Shown here one piece after another: positions 61,386 through 64,000 of a stretch of DNA of 64,000 nt (position 1 is the stretch's first letter; the number at the start of each line of letters is the position of its first letter). Source of the DNA: Streptomyces sp. S.PB5 (GTDB lineage Bacteria > Actinomycetota > Actinomycetes > Streptomycetales > Streptomycetaceae). The notes under the pieces are model-generated. The model searched no databases. It was not told where the DNA came from and saw only the letters and a list, made by a program, of their open reading frames with translations. Made by a program: the position numbers and the translations under genes. The stretch lies in assembly GCF_030403745.1 (NCBI RefSeq), contig NZ_JAQMWP010000013.1:239161-303160 (forward strand), written 5' to 3'.

Positions 61386-63089
61386 ATGTTCCCAGCCAGA
61401 CGTACGACGGCCATGGCCTCCACCACCGTCGTACTCGCCACCGCGGGCACCCTGCTCTCCCTCACGACGCCCGCTTCCGCCGCGACGACCTGCACCTCGC
61501 CGGTGTTCAAGCGGCAGTTCTTCGCGAACACCACCTTCTCCGGCACCCCGAAGAAGACGGACTGCGACAACGCCATCGACCAGAACTGGAGCGGCGCCCC
61601 CGCTTCCGGCCTGCCGTCCAACAACTTCGGCGTCCGCTGGTCCGTCACCCGCGACTTCGGCTCCGGCGGCCCCTTCGCCCTCGCCGCCTCCGGACTCGAC
61701 GGAATCCGGGTCTACATCGACGGCGTCCGCAAGATCGACCTGTGGAAGAACACCTCCACCACCGTCAGCAAGACCGTCAACGTCACCATCCCCTCCGGGA
61801 AACACTCCGTCCGCGTCGACTACGTCAACTGGACCGGCTCCGCCAAGGTCAAGTTCACGTACACACCCCGCACCTCCGCCACCGTCGACAAGGTCAAACC
61901 CCTCACCCCGACCGGGACTTCGGCGACGTACGACCAGGCCACCGGCAAGGCCAAGCTCACCTGGTCCAAGAACAAGGAGATGGACCTCGCCGGGTATCGG
62001 GTCTTCCGGCGGCTCAAGGGCGCCTCCTTCGGCAGCGCGCCGATCACGACGACGACCTCCACCTCGTACACGGACGCCACCCTCCCGGTGACCGGCGAGA
62101 GCACCTACTTCTACGAGGTCCGGGCGTACGACAAGGCGGGCAACGAGTCGGCCGGGACGGCGGACCAGGCGGTCACGACGGCCGACCTGACCGCGCCGGC
62201 CGCGCCCACCGGCCTGGACACCTCCCTCTCGTTCTCCGGAATCCACATCGAGTGGACCGAGGTCGCCGGAGCGGCGTCGTACCGCGTGTACCGGGCGCCG
62301 AAGGGGAGCAGCGCGTACGTCAGGATCGGGGATGCGACCACGGCCTCGTACCTGGACACCTCGGCGGTGGAGGAGAGCAGTTACCACTACCAGGTGACCG
62401 CCCTCGACGCGGCCGGCAACGAGTCCGCCCGCTCAGCCACCCTCACGGCCACCCGCCCCGACGTCACCGCGCCGCCCGCGGTGACCGGGCTGACGGTCAC
62501 TCCGACCGCGTACGGCTTCTCCCTGACCTGGGACCCGAACCCGGCCCCCGACCTCGGGCGGTACCTCGTCTACCGGGGTGAACTCCGGGGCGACGAGGAG
62601 AAGGTGTGCTCCGTCCACGAGGTGGAGTGGCTGGGCGCCGACACCACGTCCTACGAGTACGCGACGCTCCCCGACGGCGAGGAGGCCTGCCTCTTCGTGG
62701 ACGCGTACGACGACAACTGGTGGTCCGCCTGGAAGATGACCGGCGAGGCGAACATCGTGACGGCCACGGAACTCGACGTGACGCCGAGTGTCGCGACCCC
62801 GGAGGGTTCCCCGCTGGAGCTCACCGCGACGGGAGGGGAAGGGGCCGAGGGCAACCACCTCACCTGGTACTGGAGTTCCACCCGTCAGGAGACGACCGGA
62901 TTCCGGGTCTACCGCTGGAACCCGGCCACCGGGACTTACGAGAAGATCGCCGACCTCGGCACCGGCGCCATGGAGTACTACGACACGGGCGCCCAGCGCG
63001 GCACCACGTCCTTCTACTGGGTGACCAACCTGGCCGCGGACGGCACCGAGTCCGTACCGGCGGGCGACTGGGCGGCGACCGCCCCGTGA
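61386..63089 (+). CDS. secreted PA14/fibronectin type III protein, copy 1
   Basis: A 567-residue exported protein. Signal peptide MFPARRTTAMASTTVVLATA ... ASAATT (cleavage near 33), then a PA14-like beta domain (about 38-160: SPVFKRQFFANTTFSGTPKK, FGVRWSVTRDFGSGGPFALA, GIRVYIDGVRKIDLW), and four fibronectin type III repeats (about 165-260, 262-355, 357-455, 460-565) with DLAGYRVFRRLKG, ASYRVYRAPKGSSA, LGRYLVYRGEL and TGFRVYRWNPATG. There is no catalytic domain, so it is an adhesin or carbohydrate-binding protein. AGAGGACC precedes the ATG. A near-identical copy begins at 63800. Confidence 0.9.
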   Translation: MFPARRTTAMASTTVVLATAGTLLSLTTPASAATTCTSPVFKRQFFANTTFSGTPKKTDCDNAIDQNWSGAPASGLPSNNFGVRWSVTRDFGSGGPFALAASGLDGIRVYIDGVRKIDLWKNTSTTVSKTVNVTIPSGKHSVRVDYVNWTGSAKVKFTYTPRTSATVDKVKPLTPTGTSATYDQATGKAKLTWSKNKEMDLAGYRVFRRLKGASFGSAPITTTTSTSYTDATLPVTGESTYFYEVRAYDKAGNESAGTADQAVTTADLTAPAAPTGLDTSLSFSGIHIEWTEVAGAASYRVYRAPKGSSAYVRIGDATTASYLDTSAVEESSYHYQVTALDAAGNESARSATLTATRPDVTAPPAVTGLTVTPTAYGFSLTWDPNPAPDLGRYLVYRGELRGDEEKVCSVHEVEWLGADTTSYEYATLPDGEEACLFVDAYDDNWWSAWKMTGEANIVTATELDVTPSVATPEGSPLELTATGGEGAEGNHLTWYWSSTRQETTGFRVYRWNPATGTYEKIADLGTGAMEYYDTGAQRGTTSFYWVTNLAADGTESVPAGDWAATAP

Positions 63090-63097
63090 AGTGAACC

Positions 63098-63123
63098 GGG
63101 ACCCAGAGGGTTCTCTGGGCCCC
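63098..63123 (+). terminator. terminator after the PA14/FN3 gene
   Basis: CCCAGAG (63102-63108) pairs with CTCTGGG (63113-63119) around GGTT, and flanking GGG/CCC extend the stem across one mismatch. It starts nine bases after the stop codon. Confidence 0.8.
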
Positions 63124-63200
63124 GGGGCGGAACCGAATCCCCGTCGGCGGGCGACTGGACAGTCAGAGCATCGAACTCCTGACGACTCCACGAGGAAGGT

Positions 63201-63713
63201 ATGACGATCACCGAGAACTCCGTCACGGACGACCTGTTCGGCCCGCTCACCGTCCGACTGGACCTCGGGCGGGGCGAGGTCGTCGTCGAGGGCGCCGCAC
63301 TCCCGCGGATCGTGCTGAGCCGGGCCGCCGGCACCAGGGCCAACGGGGACATCCCCGTCGGCACCCGTGACGCCGGGCTGCTCGTGCTCACCATCGGTGG
63401 CGAGGCCGCCGCCCTGGCGCCGGGCAAAGGGCGGCTGATCCGGCGTTCGTACCGGGTCGACGTCCGGCACGCGGGCCGGCACTGGCGGCTGGTCCCGCGC
63501 TCGACGAGGAAGAGCCGCTTCCTGCGGGACGGGCGGCGCCTGGGCGCCCTGGTCTCGCGCGGCGACGGCCGGGTCACGGCGGACTGGCGCTCGGACGCCA
63601 CTCCGGACGCCATGGACGCGGCCGTCGGGTACGCGCTGGCCGCCGCTTTCGGTACGGGAGCGGACTCGCTGTGGTCCGAGGCAGCCGACATGATCGGCGA
63701 GCTGATTCCCTGA
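63201..63713 (+). CDS. hypothetical protein
   Basis: A 170-residue soluble protein with no signal peptide and no membrane helix. It alternates strands and basic loops: LTVRLDLGRGEVVVEG, RRSYRVDVRHAGRHWRLVP, RFLRDGRRLGALVSRGDG, and ends with a helical part (DAMDAAVGYALAAAFGTGAD). CACGAGGAAGG precedes the ATG. It lies between the two PA14/FN3 copies, so the duplication either spans it or was an insertion around it. No family recognised. Confidence 0.7.
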   Translation: MTITENSVTDDLFGPLTVRLDLGRGEVVVEGAALPRIVLSRAAGTRANGDIPVGTRDAGLLVLTIGGEAAALAPGKGRLIRRSYRVDVRHAGRHWRLVPRSTRKSRFLRDGRRLGALVSRGDGRVTADWRSDATPDAMDAAVGYALAAAFGTGADSLWSEAADMIGELIP

Positions 63714-63746
63714 CCCGGCCGTACAACCAATCGGGGTCCGGTGGAG

Positions 63747-63787
63747 TCCTGATCGTCGACGGTTGTGCGTGCCGTCGACGATCAGGA
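63747..63787. promoter_or_regulatory. perfect 16-bp inverted repeat before the second PA14/FN3 gene
   Basis: Arms 63747-63762 (TCCTGATCGTCGACGG) and 63772-63787 are exact reverse complements around a nine-base loop. The right arm ends 13 bases before the ATG. It may be an operator or a leader hairpin that hides the ribosome site AAGGA at 63791. Copy 1 has only traces of this structure. Confidence 0.75.
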
Positions 63788-63799
63788 CCGAAGGAACCG

Positions 63800-64000
63800 A
63801 TGAACCCAGCCAGACGTACGACCGCGGCCATCGCGACCGCCACCGTGCTCACCACCGCGGGCACCCTCCTCACCATCACGCCCGCTTCCGCCGCGACGAC
63901 CTGCGCCTCGCCGGTGTTCAAGCGGCAGTTCTTCGCGAACACCACCTTCTCCGGCACCCCGAAGAAGACGGACTGCGACAACGCCATCGACCAGAACTGG
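63800..64000 (+). CDS. secreted PA14/fibronectin-type protein, copy 2, 3' end outside the window
   Basis: The first 67 codons are present. MNPARRTTAAIATATVLTTA begins a signal peptide, and from PASAATTC onward the DNA is almost identical to copy 1 (one difference over about 120 bases), into the PA14 domain (SPVFKRQFFANTTFSGTPKK). The signal peptides differ clearly. Conversion or recent duplication limited to the mature region is likely. The rest of the gene is not visible. Confidence 0.9.
   Translation, partial: MNPARRTTAAIATATVLTTAGTLLTITPASAATTCASPVFKRQFFANTTFSGTPKKTDCDNAIDQNW

Overview
The window reads as chromosomal DNA of a Streptomyces. It is very GC-rich, third codon positions are mostly G or C, starts are often GTG behind GGAGG-type ribosome sites, and the families are typically streptomycete (XRE/DUF397/anti-sigma-ATPase trio, alpha/beta-hydrolase DUF1023, HspR HAIR box upstream of clpB, dispersed Streptomyces repeats). 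I saw no rRNA, tRNA or CRISPR.

Layout. (1) 1-14.6 kb: end of an ABC permease, a cytochrome P450, small regulators, an XRE + DUF397 pair divergent from an anti-sigma-like ATPase across a perfect palindrome, two paralogous NarL-type two-component systems (the second translationally coupled to an acyltransferase and a DUF1023 hydrolase), an esterase and a TetR regulator. (2) 14.8-17.1 kb: an FHA membrane protein and a small protein that share an unusual short motif, at the C-terminus of one and the N-terminus of the other. (3) 17.1-32.3 kb: a biosynthetic island. Nine minus-strand genes form one operon: adenylation enzyme, carrier protein, ectoine-synthase-like cyclase, acyl-CoA dehydrogenase, transglutaminase-like protein, PsuG-type C-glycosynthase, HAD phosphatase, MFS exporter and an Asp/Glu-racemase-family protein. 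This fits the published logic for the C-nucleoside showdomycin: glutaminyl carrier protein, cyclisation to an aminopyrroline, oxidation to an aminopyrrole, C-ribosylation, dephosphorylation, export. A catalytically dead IS701-type transposase homologue, a PucR regulator, a methyltransferase and a fused PabA-PabB lie beside it.

(4) 32.4-51.3 kb: mostly core chromosome: a transaldolase-like pseudoenzyme, kynureninase and tryptophan 2,3-dioxygenase, DUF3151, MFS, fbaA, pyrE, an aldose epimerase, an SRPBCC protein, YbjN, a mannosyltransferase-like protein, an aminotransferase, three tandem Ser/Gly/Cys-rich small membrane proteins, DUF2617, a membrane spermidine-synthase-like protein and clpB. (5) 51.3-64 kb: a more variable stretch with two gene remnants, a tiny secreted peptide with a duplicated DTAWS motif next to three paralogous LuxR-type regulators, the ATP-grasp/alpha-E/transglutaminase operon, a lipoprotein, an orphan sugar-binding protein, and two near-identical secreted PA14/fibronectin-III proteins, the second cut by the window end.

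Intergenic DNA carries several different short tandem arrays (11, 13, 16 and 17/18 bp periods) and strong palindromes. The best candidates for undescribed biology are the FHA/small-protein pair with the shared amyloid-like motif, the DTAWS peptide with its LuxR regulators, the Ser/Gly/Cys-rich trio, and the dead transposase and racemase-like genes of the C-nucleoside island.
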